A DNA stretch of 64,000 nt from Streptomyces sp. NBC_01439 (GCF_036227605.1 NZ_CP109487.1:6881501-6945500), one strand, 5' to 3'; numbered from the stretch's first letter, positions 1-8,166 are shown. The notes: generated by a model from the letters alone, not told the origin. A program made the numbers and translations.

Positions 1-114
1 ATCATCCCCACCACGTACAAGGCAGTGCTCGCCGCCAAGGACGCCGCTGAGCTCGCCGGACTCTCGGAATCCGAGACCACGGAGAAGATGATGGAGGCGG
101 CGACCCATGGCTGA
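1..114 (+). CDS. gltB: glutamate synthase large subunit, C-terminal end (partial)
   Basis: This is the last 37 codons of an open frame that enters from the left edge and stops at TGA 112-114. The visible residues (IIPTTYKAVLAAKDAAELAG and onward) fit the extreme C-terminus of the large subunit of NADPH-dependent glutamate synthase, which with GltD converts glutamine plus 2-oxoglutarate to two glutamates. The frame overlaps the gltD start by 8 bases, which is usual for the gltBD operon and supports the call. Only the tail is present, so no catalytic residues can be checked. Confidence 0.85.
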   Translation: MIPTTYKAVLAAKDAAELAGLSESETTEKMMEAATHG

Positions 115-1567
115 CCCGAAGGGCTTCCTCACCACCCCGCGCGAGACCGCCTGTACCCGTCCCGTCGCCGATCGGCTGAAGGACTGGAACGAGGTCTACG
201 TCCCGGGCTCGCTGCTGCCGATCATCAGCAAGCAGGCCGGCCGCTGCATGGACTGCGGCATCCCGTTCTGCCACAACGGGTGCCCGCTCGGGAACCTGAT
301 CCCGGAGTGGAACGACTTCTCGTACCGCGAGGACTGGACCGCCGCCTCCGAGCGCCTGCACGCGACGAACAACTTCCCGGAGTTCACCGGGCGGCTGTGC
401 CCGGCCCCCTGCGAGTCGGCGTGCGTGCTCGGCATCAACCAGCCCGCCGTGACCATCAAGAACGTCGAAGTCTCGATCATCGACAAGGCGTGGGACAACG
501 GCGACGTCACCCCGCAGGCGCCGGACCGGCTGTCCGGCAAGACGGCCGCCGTCATCGGCTCGGGCCCGGCCGGTCTCGCCGCCGCCCAGCAGCTGACCCG
601 GGCCGGCCACACCGTGGTCGTGTACGAGCGCGCGGACCGCATCGGCGGCCTGCTGCGCTACGGCATCCCCGAGTTCAAGATGGAGAAGGTGCACATCAAC
701 CGCCGCATCGAGCAGATGCGCGCGGAGGGCACCAAGTTCCGCACCGGCATCGAGGTCGGCCGCGACATCACCGCCACCGACCTGCGCAAGCGGTTCGACG
801 CGGTGGTCATCGCGGCGGGCGCGACCGTCTCCCGCGACCTGCCGGTCCCGGGCCGCGAGCTGAACGGCATCCACTTCGCGATGGAGTACCTGCCGCTCGC
901 CAACAAGGTCCAGGAGGGCGACTTCATGGCGCCCCCCATCACGGCCGAGGGCAAGCACGTGATCGTCATCGGCGGCGGCGACACCGGCGCGGACTGCGTG
1001 GGCACCGCCCACCGCCAGGGCGCGGCCTCGGTCACGCAGCTGGAGATCATGCCCAAGCCGGGCGAGGACCGCAACGCGAACCAGCCCTGGCCGACCTTCC
1101 CGATGCTCTACAAGGTCACCTCGGCCCACGAGGAGGGCGGCGAGCGGGTCTACTCCGTCTCCACCACCCACTTCGAGGGCGACGAGGACGGCAACGTCCA
1201 GGCCCTCCACCTGGTCGAGGTCGCCTTCGAGGACGGCAAGCTCGTCCAGAAGCCCGGCACCGAGCGCGTCCTCCCCGCGCAGCTGGTCACCCTGGCGATG
1301 GGCTTCACGGGCACCGACCAGGCGAACGGCCTCACCCAGCAGTTCGGCCTGGAGATGGACGCCCGCGGCAACATCGACCGCGACGCCTCCTACGCGACCA
1401 ACGTGGACGGCGTCTTCGTCGCCGGCGACGCGGGCCGCGGCCAGTCGCTCATCGTCTGGGCCATCGCGGAGGGCCGCTCGGCCGCCCGCGGCGTGGACCG
1501 CTTCCTGACCGGCAGCAGCGCCCTCCCGTACCCGGTCAAGCCGACGGACCGCTCGCTGACCGTCTGA
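107..1567 (+). CDS. gltD: glutamate synthase small subunit (GltD)
   Basis: The product (486 aa) is the small subunit of NADPH-GOGAT, which feeds electrons from NADPH through FAD and iron-sulfur clusters to GltB in ammonium assimilation. Two cysteine groups for 4Fe-4S clusters are visible near the N-terminus (C47, C50, C55, C59 and C98, C102, C106). They are followed by a dinucleotide-binding GSGPAGL motif at about residue 151 and a second nucleotide motif, [11 protein letters not shown], near residue 290. Length and order match the family. The ATG at 107 overlaps the gltB stop, so the two are translationally coupled. A TTCG hairpin follows the stop. Confidence 0.97.
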   Translation: MADPKGFLTTPRETACTRPVADRLKDWNEVYVPGSLLPIISKQAGRCMDCGIPFCHNGCPLGNLIPEWNDFSYREDWTAASERLHATNNFPEFTGRLCPAPCESACVLGINQPAVTIKNVEVSIIDKAWDNGDVTPQAPDRLSGKTAAVIGSGPAGLAAAQQLTRAGHTVVVYERADRIGGLLRYGIPEFKMEKVHINRRIEQMRAEGTKFRTGIEVGRDITATDLRKRFDAVVIAAGATVSRDLPVPGRELNGIHFAMEYLPLANKVQEGDFMAPPITAEGKHVIVIGGGDTGADCVGTAHRQGAASVTQLEIMPKPGEDRNANQPWPTFPMLYKVTSAHEEGGERVYSVSTTHFEGDEDGNVQALHLVEVAFEDGKLVQKPGTERVLPAQLVTLAMGFTGTDQANGLTQQFGLEMDARGNIDRDASYATNVDGVFVAGDAGRGQSLIVWAIAEGRSAARGVDRFLTGSSALPYPVKPTDRSLTV

Positions 1568-1577
1568 CCGCAGCAGT

Positions 1578-1597
1578 CCCCCTCCCCTTCGGGGGAG
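1578..1597. terminator. hairpin after gltD
   Basis: CCCTCCCC and GGGGAGGG form an 8-bp stem with a TTCG tetraloop about ten bases after the gltD stop. There is no U-tract, as is common in Streptomyces. It probably ends the gltBD transcript. Confidence 0.6.
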
Positions 1598-1644
1598 GGA
1601 CCCCTCATACGGTCCGCACAATGACGTGCGGAACTCCCGACACC

Positions 1645-1687
1645 GCGCCCGCCACGTCCCCGACCAGGGGTGGCGGGCGCTGTGGCG
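1645..1687. repeat. 43-bp terminator-like direct repeat, copy 1
   Basis: The block holds an inverted repeat (GCGCCCGCCAC at 1645-1655 with GTGGCGGGCGC at 1670-1680) between the convergent gltD and GntR genes. It therefore looks like a bidirectional terminator. The same 43 bases recur at 3570-3612 in the same orientation with one visible difference (third base G to A). The two copies bracket a 1.9-kb regulator cassette. Confidence 0.85.
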
Positions 1688-1696
1688 TGTTCGGGG

Positions 1697-2479
1697 TCAG
1701 GTTTCGTGTGTGAACTCGTACCGAAGCTCATAGAGGTGGCCGGCCTTGACCATGACAGTGACTTCGACAGGCCGGTCGCCTTCGCCGTAGACGGTGCGGA
1801 GGGTACGCAGCACCGGCAGCTCACCGGGGAGGCGCAGGGCCGTGTACTGCTCCTGCGTCGCCACGCGGGCGGAGACCCGGTCCACGCTGTGGCGCGGCGG
1901 GAAGCCGAGTGCGGTCAGCAGGGTCGGTGTGCCACCCCGGATCCGACGCGGCTCGGCAAGTGCCGTGGCGCGCGCGATGCCCAGGGGGTAGTACGAGGCG
2001 ACCAGCTCGGCCGGTTCACCGTCGATGGTGATCAGCTGTCGGCGGCGGACGGCCGTCTCCCCGCTCGGCAGGCCGAGGGCTTCGGCCACGTCGCCGGTGA
2101 CCGGCACTTCCTCGACGGACAGCAGGACACTGCGCACGGAGGAGCGACGGTTCGTGACGTTCGCGAGCCACGGGTACGCCTCCCCGGAGCCCGCCGGAGT
2201 GAGGGATTCGGCCGGGCGGACGGTCCCCTGCCGGTTCGCCCGTACCGTCACTGCGGCTCCAGCCCGCCCGACCGCCAGTCCCTCGTCCTTGAGCAGCTGC
2301 ACGGCCTTCTGGATGGTGGCATTGGAGGCGTCGAAGCGCTCCTTCAGCCGCGCGGTCGAGGGGAGCTTGGCACCCGCCGCCAGCTCGCCGCTCAGGATCT
2401 CCTCACGAAGATCGGCGGCGATGCGAGCATGCAGCGGCCGTGGGTCGGGTCCGTCGGCTTCGTGGCTGGGCAAGGTCAT
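1697..2479 (-). CDS. GntR-family regulator (HutC/UTRA type)
   Basis: The product (260 aa) has an N-terminal winged helix at about residues 12-80 ([19 protein letters not shown], then a [19 protein letters not shown] recognition region) and a C-terminal UTRA ligand domain at about 95-245. It is a cytoplasmic, effector-responsive DNA-binding protein, usually a repressor. The start was placed at ATG 2479 rather than the longer frame because it overlaps the stop of the upstream UTRA gene in an ATGA and gives the standard HutC-type N-terminus. The effector is unknown. It ends against copy 1 of the 43-bp repeat, convergent with gltD. Confidence 0.9.
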   Translation of the reverse strand: MTLPSHEADGPDPRPLHARIAADLREEILSGELAAGAKLPSTARLKERFDASNATIQKAVQLLKDEGLAVGRAGAAVTVRANRQGTVRPAESLTPAGSGEAYPWLANVTNRRSSVRSVLLSVEEVPVTGDVAEALGLPSGETAVRRRQLITIDGEPAELVASYYPLGIARATALAEPRRIRGGTPTLLTALGFPPRHSVDRVSARVATQEQYTALRLPGELPVLRTLRTVYGEGDRPVEVTVMVKAGHLYELRYEFTHET

Positions 2480-3018
2480 CCGATCGTGATCTCGTACCGA
2501 AGGCGCTGGCGGCCGGCGGGCATGATCATGATGTCCGCCTGGATGGCCCGATCCGTCGAGTCGTAAGTGGTACGGGCGAGTTGCAGAACCGGCTCCGTAG
2601 GGGCGAGGTCGAGCTGTGCGCACTCATGGGCGTCCGGCAGTCGTGCCGTCACGTCTTCGACGACGCGTACGCCGACGTGCCCCAGCGCGGCCAGCAGGGT
2701 GACGGCACCGCCGCGGATCTTTGCCGTGCCGGCGAGAGCGGTACCGGTGGCGATGTCCGGAGGGTAGTAGGTGTCCGTCAGCTCGGTTGCTTCGCCGTCG
2801 AGTTCGATGACCCTTCGACGCGTCACCACCGTGCTCCCGGCGGACAGGCCGAGCATCAGGGCTACGGCGTCGGGAGACGTCACCTCTCCCGCGTGCAGGA
2901 CGCGCTGACCGCCCCGTCGGTCGGCTTCCCCGGCCTCGCCCGTCCAGGCGTCCGTCGCGCCGGTCGGGCGGGCCGTCAGGTACGGCATCGACCTGCTGGT
3001 CCACTTGCTGCCGCTCAC
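2476..3018 (-). CDS. UTRA-domain protein without a DNA-binding domain
   Basis: The 180-aa product begins at GTG 3018, preceded by GGGAGG about six bases upstream. Its C-terminal 130 residues (about 45-175) are a UTRA ligand-binding fold close to that of the downstream GntR protein, with shared segments such as TVVTRRRVIELDGEATEL and TDTYYPPDIATGTALA. The N-terminal 40 residues carry no winged helix. It overlaps the GntR gene by 4 bases, so the two are made together. It may heterodimerise with, or sense ligand for, the GntR protein; this role is inference. The family arrangement is known in Streptomyces, but I cannot name a ligand. Confidence 0.8.
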   Translation of the reverse strand: MSGSKWTSRSMPYLTARPTGATDAWTGEAGEADRRGGQRVLHAGEVTSPDAVALMLGLSAGSTVVTRRRVIELDGEATELTDTYYPPDIATGTALAGTAKIRGGAVTLLAALGHVGVRVVEDVTARLPDAHECAQLDLAPTEPVLQLARTTYDSTDRAIQADIMIMPAGRQRLRYEITIG

Positions 3019-3041
3019 AGTGCCTCCCACGCCTGAAGTCC

Positions 3042-3072
3042 GCTCCGTCGCTTCCACGTTATGCGACGGAGC
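3042..3072. promoter_or_regulatory. candidate operator of the GntR/UTRA pair
   Basis: A perfect 10-bp inverted repeat (GCTCCGTCGC at 3042-3051 and GCGACGGAGC at 3063-3072) with an 11-base spacer lies 24 bases upstream of the UTRA gene start. Its position and dyad symmetry fit an autoregulatory GntR operator. Binding is inferred. Confidence 0.5.
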
Positions 3073-3102
3073 CCGGAGCCCCCACAGTTTCCAATCTTGC
3101 TG

Positions 3103-3117
3103 GCTTTCGCGGAAAGC
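3103..3117. promoter_or_regulatory. palindrome in the divergent promoter region
   Basis: GCTTTC and GAAAGC flank GCG, about 48 bases before the ATPase gene. It could be a second operator in the region shared with the divergent UTRA gene, or simply part of the ATPase promoter. Confidence 0.3.
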
Positions 3118-3164
3118 GATACGTTCTGTGCCGCCTTGGAAGCACAGAGTGAGGTGGCGGGTCC

Positions 3165-3554
3165 GTGTCCTCCTTCAGGGAACAGCGATTCCCGCGAGTT
3201 CGTGTTTCGGCACGTGCGGTCCGGCAGTTCGTCGGCGACACGCTTGCCGGGTGGTGCGTGTCGGAACGGCGGGACGACATACGCCTGTGCGCCTCCGAGT
3301 TGGCGGCGAACGCCGTGCTGCACGGGGCTCCGCCCGGACGTGAGTTCTCGGTGAGGCTGACGCGGGAGCGGGACGTGCTGTGGATCGAGGTGCGCGATAG
3401 CGGACCGGGATGCCCGGTGCTACGGCAGCCCGGTTCCGAGGCGGAGGGAGGGCGTGGCCTCTGGCTGGTCGGCGTGCTCGCTGACGAGCTGGAGGTCCGC
3501 GAGGAGGTGGTGGGCAAGACGGTCAGGGCCGGGTTCAGGTCGGTGCCCGCCTGA
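3165..3554 (+). CDS. anti-sigma-factor-type ATP-binding protein (HATPase_c_2)
   Basis: The 129-aa product is a single GHKL ATPase domain of the RsbW/SpoIIAB-like group that is abundant in Streptomyces. The N-box is seen in LCASELAANAVLHG (about residues 42-55), the G1 box in WIEVRDSGPGCP (about 72-83) and the G2 box in GGRGLWLVG (about 95-103). Such proteins bind ATP and usually act as serine kinases or as partners in sigma-factor or regulator switching. The GTG at 3165 has GAGGTGG seven bases upstream. It is transcribed away from the GntR/UTRA pair and ends at copy 2 of the 43-bp repeat. The partner is unknown. Confidence 0.85.
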   Translation: MSSFREQRFPRVRVSARAVRQFVGDTLAGWCVSERRDDIRLCASELAANAVLHGAPPGREFSVRLTRERDVLWIEVRDSGPGCPVLRQPGSEAEGGRGLWLVGVLADELEVREEVVGKTVRAGFRSVPA

Positions 3555-3569
3555 CAGGAGGGCGACGCA

Positions 3570-3612
3570 GCACCCGCCACGTCCCCGACCAGGGGTGGCG
3601 GGCGCTGTGGCG
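3570..3612. repeat. 43-bp terminator-like direct repeat, copy 2
   Basis: This is the second copy of the hairpin-forming block at 1645-1687, differing visibly at one base. It lies between the convergent ATPase gene and the secreted-protein gene, so it too is placed as a bidirectional terminator. Confidence 0.85.
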
Positions 3613-3620
3613 CTTGCGGG

Positions 3621-4052
3621 TTACTCGGGCTGGACGACCGTGGCGCCCCAGCGGGTGGACGGGCCCGAGGCCGTCACCCAGGCCTGGAAGCCGCCCCGCA
3701 GGCCGGTGCCGAGGGGGACGGTGACGCGCGCCGGGTCGCTCTCGGGGCAGTCGACCGTGAAGGGCGCCGGGTCGCGGTCCGGGTGGTTCTCGAGGTGGAA
3801 GGCCACCTCTATGGTGCCGCCGCCCGCGCAGCCGAAGGTGATGAACGTGTCCAGCCGGGGCGAAAGGCCGCCCGAGACGAAGCCGCTGGAACCGGCCTGC
3901 TCGGGGATCCAGATCAGCCCGTCGGGTCCCGGGTAGCCGATGATCTCGTCCCCCGACGAGGCCCGGGCCGTACCGGCCGCGAGTGCCAGCGTGAGTGCGG
4001 CGGTCAGTGCGGTGACGGCGGCGGCCCGGCCGCGCCCGTGTGCCTGCTTCAT
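3621..4052 (-). CDS. small secreted protein of unknown function
   Basis: The 143-aa product starts with a clear Sec signal peptide: a basic MKQAHGRGR, a hydrophobic core TALTAALTLALAAG, and cleavage near ARAS. The mature part (about 115 aa) has no motif I recognise; it is rich in Gly, Pro and aromatic residues and probably forms a small beta-fold. The ATG at 4052 was chosen because GGGGGA lies just upstream; an alternative ATG at 4064 would add four residues. The stop lies next to copy 2 of the 43-bp repeat. Confidence 0.75.
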   Translation of the reverse strand: MKQAHGRGRAAAVTALTAALTLALAAGTARASSGDEIIGYPGPDGLIWIPEQAGSSGFVSGGLSPRLDTFITFGCAGGGTIEVAFHLENHPDRDPAPFTVDCPESDPARVTVPLGTGLRGGFQAWVTASGPSTRWGATVVQPE

Positions 4053-4203
4053 GTGATCCCCCATGGTGACTTCGCTTCGGCAGAACACCGTTCACGCTAG
4101 CCAGCGGCACTGACAACGGTGCGCGAGAAATCCGTTGCGCAGACCGCCCTGGCCGCTGCTACGTTTCCGGTGGGCCGTGCGACAGCAGGAGGAGGTGGTA
4201 CCC

Positions 4204-4257
4204 GTGAACGCAGTATCGACATGGGTGCTCCCCTTCGGGGTCACGGTCGGGCGGTAG
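4204..4257 (+). CDS. possible 17-codon leader peptide (uORF)
   Basis: A very strong ribosome site, AGGAGGAGG (4187-4195), stands eight bases before GTG 4204, which opens a 17-codon frame (VNAVSTWVLPFGVTVGR) ending at TAG 4257. The hydrolase gene follows 49 bases later with its own weaker GAAAGG. The geometry is that of a leader peptide or a tiny translated product. No function can be assigned from sequence alone. Confidence 0.4.
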   Translation: MNAVSTWVLPFGVTVGR

Positions 4258-4306
4258 ACAGGTCGTCCGGGAGCGCCGTCAACGCGCATTCCCGAAAGGC
4301 ACGACC

Positions 4307-5029
4307 ATGCACGTCACCTCCGAACGCCGCCTCGACGACGGCGTCCTCGCCCGCGAATTCACCCTCGGCGAGATCCCCGGCACCCTGTGGACGCCCGAGT
4401 CCGCCGCCCCTGTCCCACTGATCCTGATGGCCCACAACAACGGCCTGCCCAAGAGTGCGGACCGGCTAGTGGCCCGGGCCCGGCACTGTGCGGCGGCCGG
4501 CTACGCGGTGGCGAGCATCGACGCCGCCGGGTGCGGCGACCGGCCCCGTTCCGCCGCCGACGAGCAGGTGCGCGCCGAGCTCCGCCGCGCGGTGCAGGCC
4601 GGCGAGCCGGTCGACGGGATCTTCGAGTCCCTGATCGGCCCGCTGGTCGAGAACGCGGTCCCGGAATGGCGGACCACCCTGGACGCCCTCCTCGAACTGC
4701 CCCAGATCGGCGGCCCGGTCGGGTACTCGGGGTGGACCGCCCTCGGCATCCGCCTCGCCGTGGCCGAGCCGCGCATCGCCGCCGCAGGCCTCTTCGCCGG
4801 GGGCTACGCGCCCCGCGCCCAGCGCGAGGAGGCCCGGCCGGTCACCGTACCGCTGCTGTTCCTGCTGCAGTGGGACGACGAAGGGAACCCCCGGCAACGG
4901 GCCCTGGACCTCTTCGACGCCTTCGGCACCGAGGAGAAGACGCTCCACGCCAACCTGGGCGGACACACGGGCACCCCGTGGTTCGAGGTGGAGGACGGGA
5001 ACCGGTTCTTCGACCGCCACCTGAAGTAG
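4307..5029 (+). CDS. alpha/beta-hydrolase (dienelactone-hydrolase-like)
   Basis: The 240-aa product is a cytoplasmic alpha/beta-hydrolase with no signal peptide. The likely triad is S141 in GYSGWT, D190 or D191 in LQWDDEG, and H220 in LGGHTG. The oxyanion region reads LILMAHNNGLP at about 38-48. The substrate cannot be deduced; similar Streptomyces proteins are annotated only as hydrolases. The gene stands alone, after a possible leader peptide, and ends at a strong hairpin. Confidence 0.8.
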   Translation: MHVTSERRLDDGVLAREFTLGEIPGTLWTPESAAPVPLILMAHNNGLPKSADRLVARARHCAAAGYAVASIDAAGCGDRPRSAADEQVRAELRRAVQAGEPVDGIFESLIGPLVENAVPEWRTTLDALLELPQIGGPVGYSGWTALGIRLAVAEPRIAAAGLFAGGYAPRAQREEARPVTVPLLFLLQWDDEGNPRQRALDLFDAFGTEEKTLHANLGGHTGTPWFEVEDGNRFFDRHLK

Positions 5030-5040
5030 GCGGCTTGCGC

Positions 5041-5076
5041 CGTCGGCCCCTGCCGGACTCCCGGCGGGGGCCGACG
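5041..5076. terminator. hairpin between hydrolase and HIT genes
   Basis: A 16-bp stem (CGTCGGCCCCTGCCGG with its complement, one T-G wobble) closes on an ACTC loop between two convergent genes. It can serve both. Confidence 0.8.
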
Positions 5077-5092
5077 TGCCTTCCGTGACCGG

Positions 5093-5566
5093 TCACCCGG
5101 CGTTCGGGCCGCCGCGAAGCTCGGATCGCAGGGCGAGGGCCATCCGGTCCGCCTGCTCGGCCGTCACCCGTTCCCGCTCCGGTCGCCGGAGCAGCTCGAA
5201 AACGCCCGGTCCGCGATGTTCCGGGGGCAGATCGGCCATGCGCGGCACGATGTGGAAGTGGACGTGTGCGAAGCCCTTGGCTTCGGCGAACTGGACGACG
5301 TAGGTCTTGGCGCAACCCGTCACGCTCTGCAGGGCCCGGGAGAGCCGGACCTGCCACACGCCCAGGGTTGACGCCTCGGCATCGGTGAGTTCGTGAACGG
5401 CGGTGACGTGGCGCCGTGGCAGCAGCACCAGCCAGCCGGGCAACGCGGTGTTGAAGTCATGAGCCACTCGCCAATGCCGGTCCTGCACCACGCACTCGCG
5501 CGGCGGGAGGCCGTTCGACTCGGCTTCGGCTTCCTTGCCGCAGGAGTAGCAGTCGGGTGTCGTCAT
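5093..5566 (-). CDS. HIT-family protein
   Basis: The 157-aa product carries the histidine-triad signature HVHFHIVPR (H101, H103, H105), placing it among nucleotide hydrolases and transferases that act on adenylated or phosphorylated substrates. An N-terminal CYSC pair (C6, C9) could bind zinc, as in some HIT proteins. The ATG at 5566 gives the normal family N-terminus; the frame upstream is not protein-like. It is convergent with the hydrolase and divergent from the YtrA-type regulator. The natural substrate is unknown. Confidence 0.85.
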   Translation of the reverse strand: MTTPDCYSCGKEAEAESNGLPPRECVVQDRHWRVAHDFNTALPGWLVLLPRRHVTAVHELTDAEASTLGVWQVRLSRALQSVTGCAKTYVVQFAEAKGFAHVHFHIVPRMADLPPEHRGPGVFELLRRPERERVTAEQADRMALALRSELRGGPNAG

Positions 5567-5646
5567 GAACCAAAAGCCTAGGGGCAGGTGTTGATGCTTC
5601 GAACCTCCAATTGTGCCTCGCCGTTGCGGTGTTGCGGCCCGGCTGC

Positions 5647-5685
5647 TTGACCTGTTGCACACCCATAGTCCTATAGTCCTATAGT
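5647..5685 (+). promoter_or_regulatory. promoter/operator of the ytrA-type operon with 8-bp tandem repeats
   Basis: Three tandem 8-mers (CCCATAGT, CCTATAGT, CCTATAGT at 5662-5685) lie 30 to 54 bases before the regulator start. A possible -35 element TTGACC is at 5647-5652, with TATAGT (5672-5677) as a possible -10 at a loose 19-bp spacing. The repeats put identical half-sites at 8-bp intervals, which suits binding of the GntR/YtrA-type product in autoregulation. Confidence 0.5.
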
Positions 5686-5715
5686 GCTAGGAAGCTAGAT
5701 GAATAGAGGAGGACA

Positions 5716-6129
5716 GTGATCGAGTTCCACCTCGATGCCCGGTCCGGCGTCGCTCCGTACATGCAGCTCGTCCACCAGGTGCGTCAGGCCCTGCGGCTCG
5801 GGCTGCTGTCCGAGGGCGACCGGCTGCCGACCGTCAAGGACGTCGCGGCCGGCGTGGCGATCAACCCGAACACCGTGCTCAAGGCCTACCGGGAGCTGGA
5901 GTACGAGGGCCTGGTCGCGAAGAAGCCCGGGGTCGGCACCTTCATCTCCGGCACGCTCAGCGACGACTCGCTCGCCGAGCACGAGCCGCTGCGCCGGGAG
6001 CTGCAGCTGTGGCTCGACAGGGCGCGGGCCGCCGGGCTGGGCGAGGAGAGCATCGAGGCCCTGTTCCTGAGCACCTTCCGCGCCCGCACCGGCATGGACA
6101 CGGATCCGCACACCGAAGAGGAGAAATGA
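5716..6129 (+). CDS. GntR-family regulator, YtrA subfamily
   Basis: The 137-aa product has a GntR winged helix at residues 10-75 (LVHQVRQALRLGLLSEGDRL, then VKDVAAGVAINPNTVLKAY) and a short dimerisation tail, the size expected for YtrA regulators. These typically repress their own operon with an ABC exporter and respond to cell-envelope antibiotics. GTG 5716 has GGAGGA five bases upstream. It overlaps the ATPase gene by 4 bases (ATGA), so regulator, ATPase and permease form one operon. Confidence 0.9.
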   Translation: MIEFHLDARSGVAPYMQLVHQVRQALRLGLLSEGDRLPTVKDVAAGVAINPNTVLKAYRELEYEGLVAKKPGVGTFISGTLSDDSLAEHEPLRRELQLWLDRARAAGLGEESIEALFLSTFRARTGMDTDPHTEEEK

Positions 6130-7025
6130 CCGCAACCGCAATATTGGAAGCCCGCGCGCTGGGCAAGCGGTACGGCCGCAAAGAGGCGCTGAGCGACTGC
6201 ACCCTGAGCGTGCCGTCCGGGCGGGTCGTCGGACTGGTCGGGCCCAACGGGGCCGGCAAGTCAACCCTGCTGCAGCTGGCCTGCGGGCTGATCGGCCCGA
6301 CCTCCGGCACCATCGAGGTACTCGGCGGCCGGCCCGCGTCCGGGCCCGAGCAGCTCGCCAAGGTCGGGTTCGTCGCCCAGGACACCCCCACCTACGCGGG
6401 GCTGTCCATCGCCGACCACCTGAAGCTGGGCAAGCGGCTCAACCCGGGCTGGGACGCACAGCTGGCCGAGGACCGGATCCGGCAGCTCGGCCTGGACCCC
6501 GCCCAGAAGGCGGGCAAGCTCTCCGGCGGCCAGCGCGCCCAGGTGGCCCTGACCCTCGCCGTCGCCAAACGGCCCGAGCTGCTGATCCTCGACGAGCCCG
6601 TCGCCGCCCTGGACCCGCTGGCCCGGCGGGAGTTCCTGCAGAGCCTGATGGAGGTCGTGGCAGAACACGGAACCACCGTCGTGCTCTCCTCGCACCTGGT
6701 CTCCGACCTGGAACGGGTCTGCGACCACCTGATCTCGCTGGTCGCCTCCCGGGTCCAGGTCGCGGGCGACGTCGACGACCTGCTCGCCACCCACTTCCGG
6801 CTCACCACCGCCCGCCGCGACGCGGCCACCCTGCCCCAGGGCATGCAGGTCATCCAGGAGACCCACACCGAGCGGCAGAGCACCTTCATCGTGCGCTCCG
6901 ACAAGGCCGTCCAGGACACCTCCTGGGTCCTGGAGCCGCTCAACCTGGAGGACCTCGTCCTCACCTACATGAGCCAGGCCACGGCCGGGACCGGCCCCCG
7001 ACCCACCCGGGAGGACCAGCGATGA
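6126..7025 (+). CDS. ABC transporter ATP-binding protein
   Basis: The 299-aa product is the nucleotide-binding subunit of an ABC-2-type exporter. Walker A (GPNGAGKST, 39-47), the signature LSGGQ (132-136) and Walker B (ELLILDEP, 151-158) are present, followed by an H-loop in LSSHLVSDLE. The last 90 residues lie outside the ABC core. It is coupled by ATGA overlaps to the YtrA-type regulator upstream and the permease downstream, which indicates a stress- or antibiotic-induced transporter. The substrate is unknown. Confidence 0.93.
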   Translation: MTATAILEARALGKRYGRKEALSDCTLSVPSGRVVGLVGPNGAGKSTLLQLACGLIGPTSGTIEVLGGRPASGPEQLAKVGFVAQDTPTYAGLSIADHLKLGKRLNPGWDAQLAEDRIRQLGLDPAQKAGKLSGGQRAQVALTLAVAKRPELLILDEPVAALDPLARREFLQSLMEVVAEHGTTVVLSSHLVSDLERVCDHLISLVASRVQVAGDVDDLLATHFRLTTARRDAATLPQGMQVIQETHTERQSTFIVRSDKAVQDTSWVLEPLNLEDLVLTYMSQATAGTGPRPTREDQR

Positions 7026-8056
7026 TCTGGCTGACCTGGCGCCAGTACCGCGTCCAGACCCTCGCCGCGTTCGCCGTCCTGGCCGCGCTCGCAATATTCC
7101 TCGTGGTCACCGGCCTCCAGATGCGCGAGGCCTACGACACCACCGTCGCCGGCTGCGGCAGCGACTGCGAATCGGCGAAGAACGCCCTGGTCGTCGAGTA
7201 CCAGACCCTGACCTACTACGTCACGAGCCTGCTGCTCGCCGCACCCGGCATCATCGGGATCTTCTGGGGCGCCCCGCTGATCGCCCGGGAACTGGAGACC
7301 GGCACCCACCGGCTCGTTTGGAACCAGAGCATCTCCCGCGGCCGCTGGCTCCTGGTCAAGCTCGGGGCCGTCGGCCTGATCGCCGTCGCCGTCACCGGCG
7401 TGCTCAGCCTCCTGGTGACCTGGTGGGCGAGTCCCATCGACCGGGTCAACCTGGACCGGTTCACCGCCCTGATGTTCAGCGGCCGCGGGGTCGTCCCCCT
7501 CGGCTACGCGGCGTTCGCCTTCACCCTCGGCGCCTCGGCCGGACTCCTGATCCGGCGCACCGTGCCCGCGATGGCCGCGACCCTCGCCGCCTTCCTCGCG
7601 GTGCAGGTCTTCGTGCCCTTCGTGATCCGCCCGCACTTCGTGGCGCCGGAGCACACCGATGTCGCGCTCAGCTCCCTCGTCATGGCGCCGGTCGGTGGCG
7701 GCGAGGAGTCCGGCGCGATGAAGGACGGCTGGAACGGGAACCACATCCAGCTGAAGGGTTCCGGAAACGACGCCCACCTGCGGATCGGGGTGCTCAAGCC
7801 CGGCGTTTGGGTCGTGTCCGACCTCGGTGCGGTGCTCGACGCCTCCGGCAAGGAGGTCCGCGGCGCCGCGGGCTGCGCGCAGCGCGAGAAGGAGCCCTTC
7901 GAGTGCTTCGCCACCTCGAAGCACCACGTAGCGGTCGACTACCAGCCCGCCGACCGCTACTGGACCTTCCAGTGGATCGAGACCGGGATCTTCCTCGCGC
8001 TCTCCGGACTGCTGGCCGGGTTCTGCTCCTGGTGGCTGCGCCGCCGGGCGGCCTGA
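7022..8056 (+). CDS. ABC-2 family permease
   Basis: The 344-aa product has about six membrane segments: one near the N-terminus (TLAAFAVLAALAIFLVV), a cluster between residues 70 and 210, and one close to the C-terminus (IFLALSGLLAGFC). A large extracellular loop at about 215-315 contains paired cysteines. It is the membrane half of the exporter encoded with the preceding ATPase, which it overlaps by 4 bases. Substrate unknown. Confidence 0.88.
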   Translation: MIWLTWRQYRVQTLAAFAVLAALAIFLVVTGLQMREAYDTTVAGCGSDCESAKNALVVEYQTLTYYVTSLLLAAPGIIGIFWGAPLIARELETGTHRLVWNQSISRGRWLLVKLGAVGLIAVAVTGVLSLLVTWWASPIDRVNLDRFTALMFSGRGVVPLGYAAFAFTLGASAGLLIRRTVPAMAATLAAFLAVQVFVPFVIRPHFVAPEHTDVALSSLVMAPVGGGEESGAMKDGWNGNHIQLKGSGNDAHLRIGVLKPGVWVVSDLGAVLDASGKEVRGAAGCAQREKEPFECFATSKHHVAVDYQPADRYWTFQWIETGIFLALSGLLAGFCSWWLRRRAA

Positions 8057-8087
8057 CCGGGACGAGGAGGCACGGGACGAGGAGGAA

Positions 8088-8126
8088 GGGGCGGCCGAAG
8101 CCAACGCAACTGGCTTCGGCCGCCCC
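8088..8126. terminator. bidirectional terminator after the ABC operon
   Basis: A perfect 16-bp stem, GGGGCGGCCGAAGCCA at 8088-8103 with its complement at 8111-8126, has a 7-base loop. It sits between the convergent permease and PPOX genes. Confidence 0.85.
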
Positions 8127-8166
8127 CCTCGACCCTACTCGCCCCCGCGCGCCGGGCCCGACCCCG

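Noticed and set aside
2..1621. A 539-codon minus-strand frame opposite gltD
   Set aside because: It is an antisense shadow of gltD with Arg/Ala/Gly/Val-rich composition and no motif.
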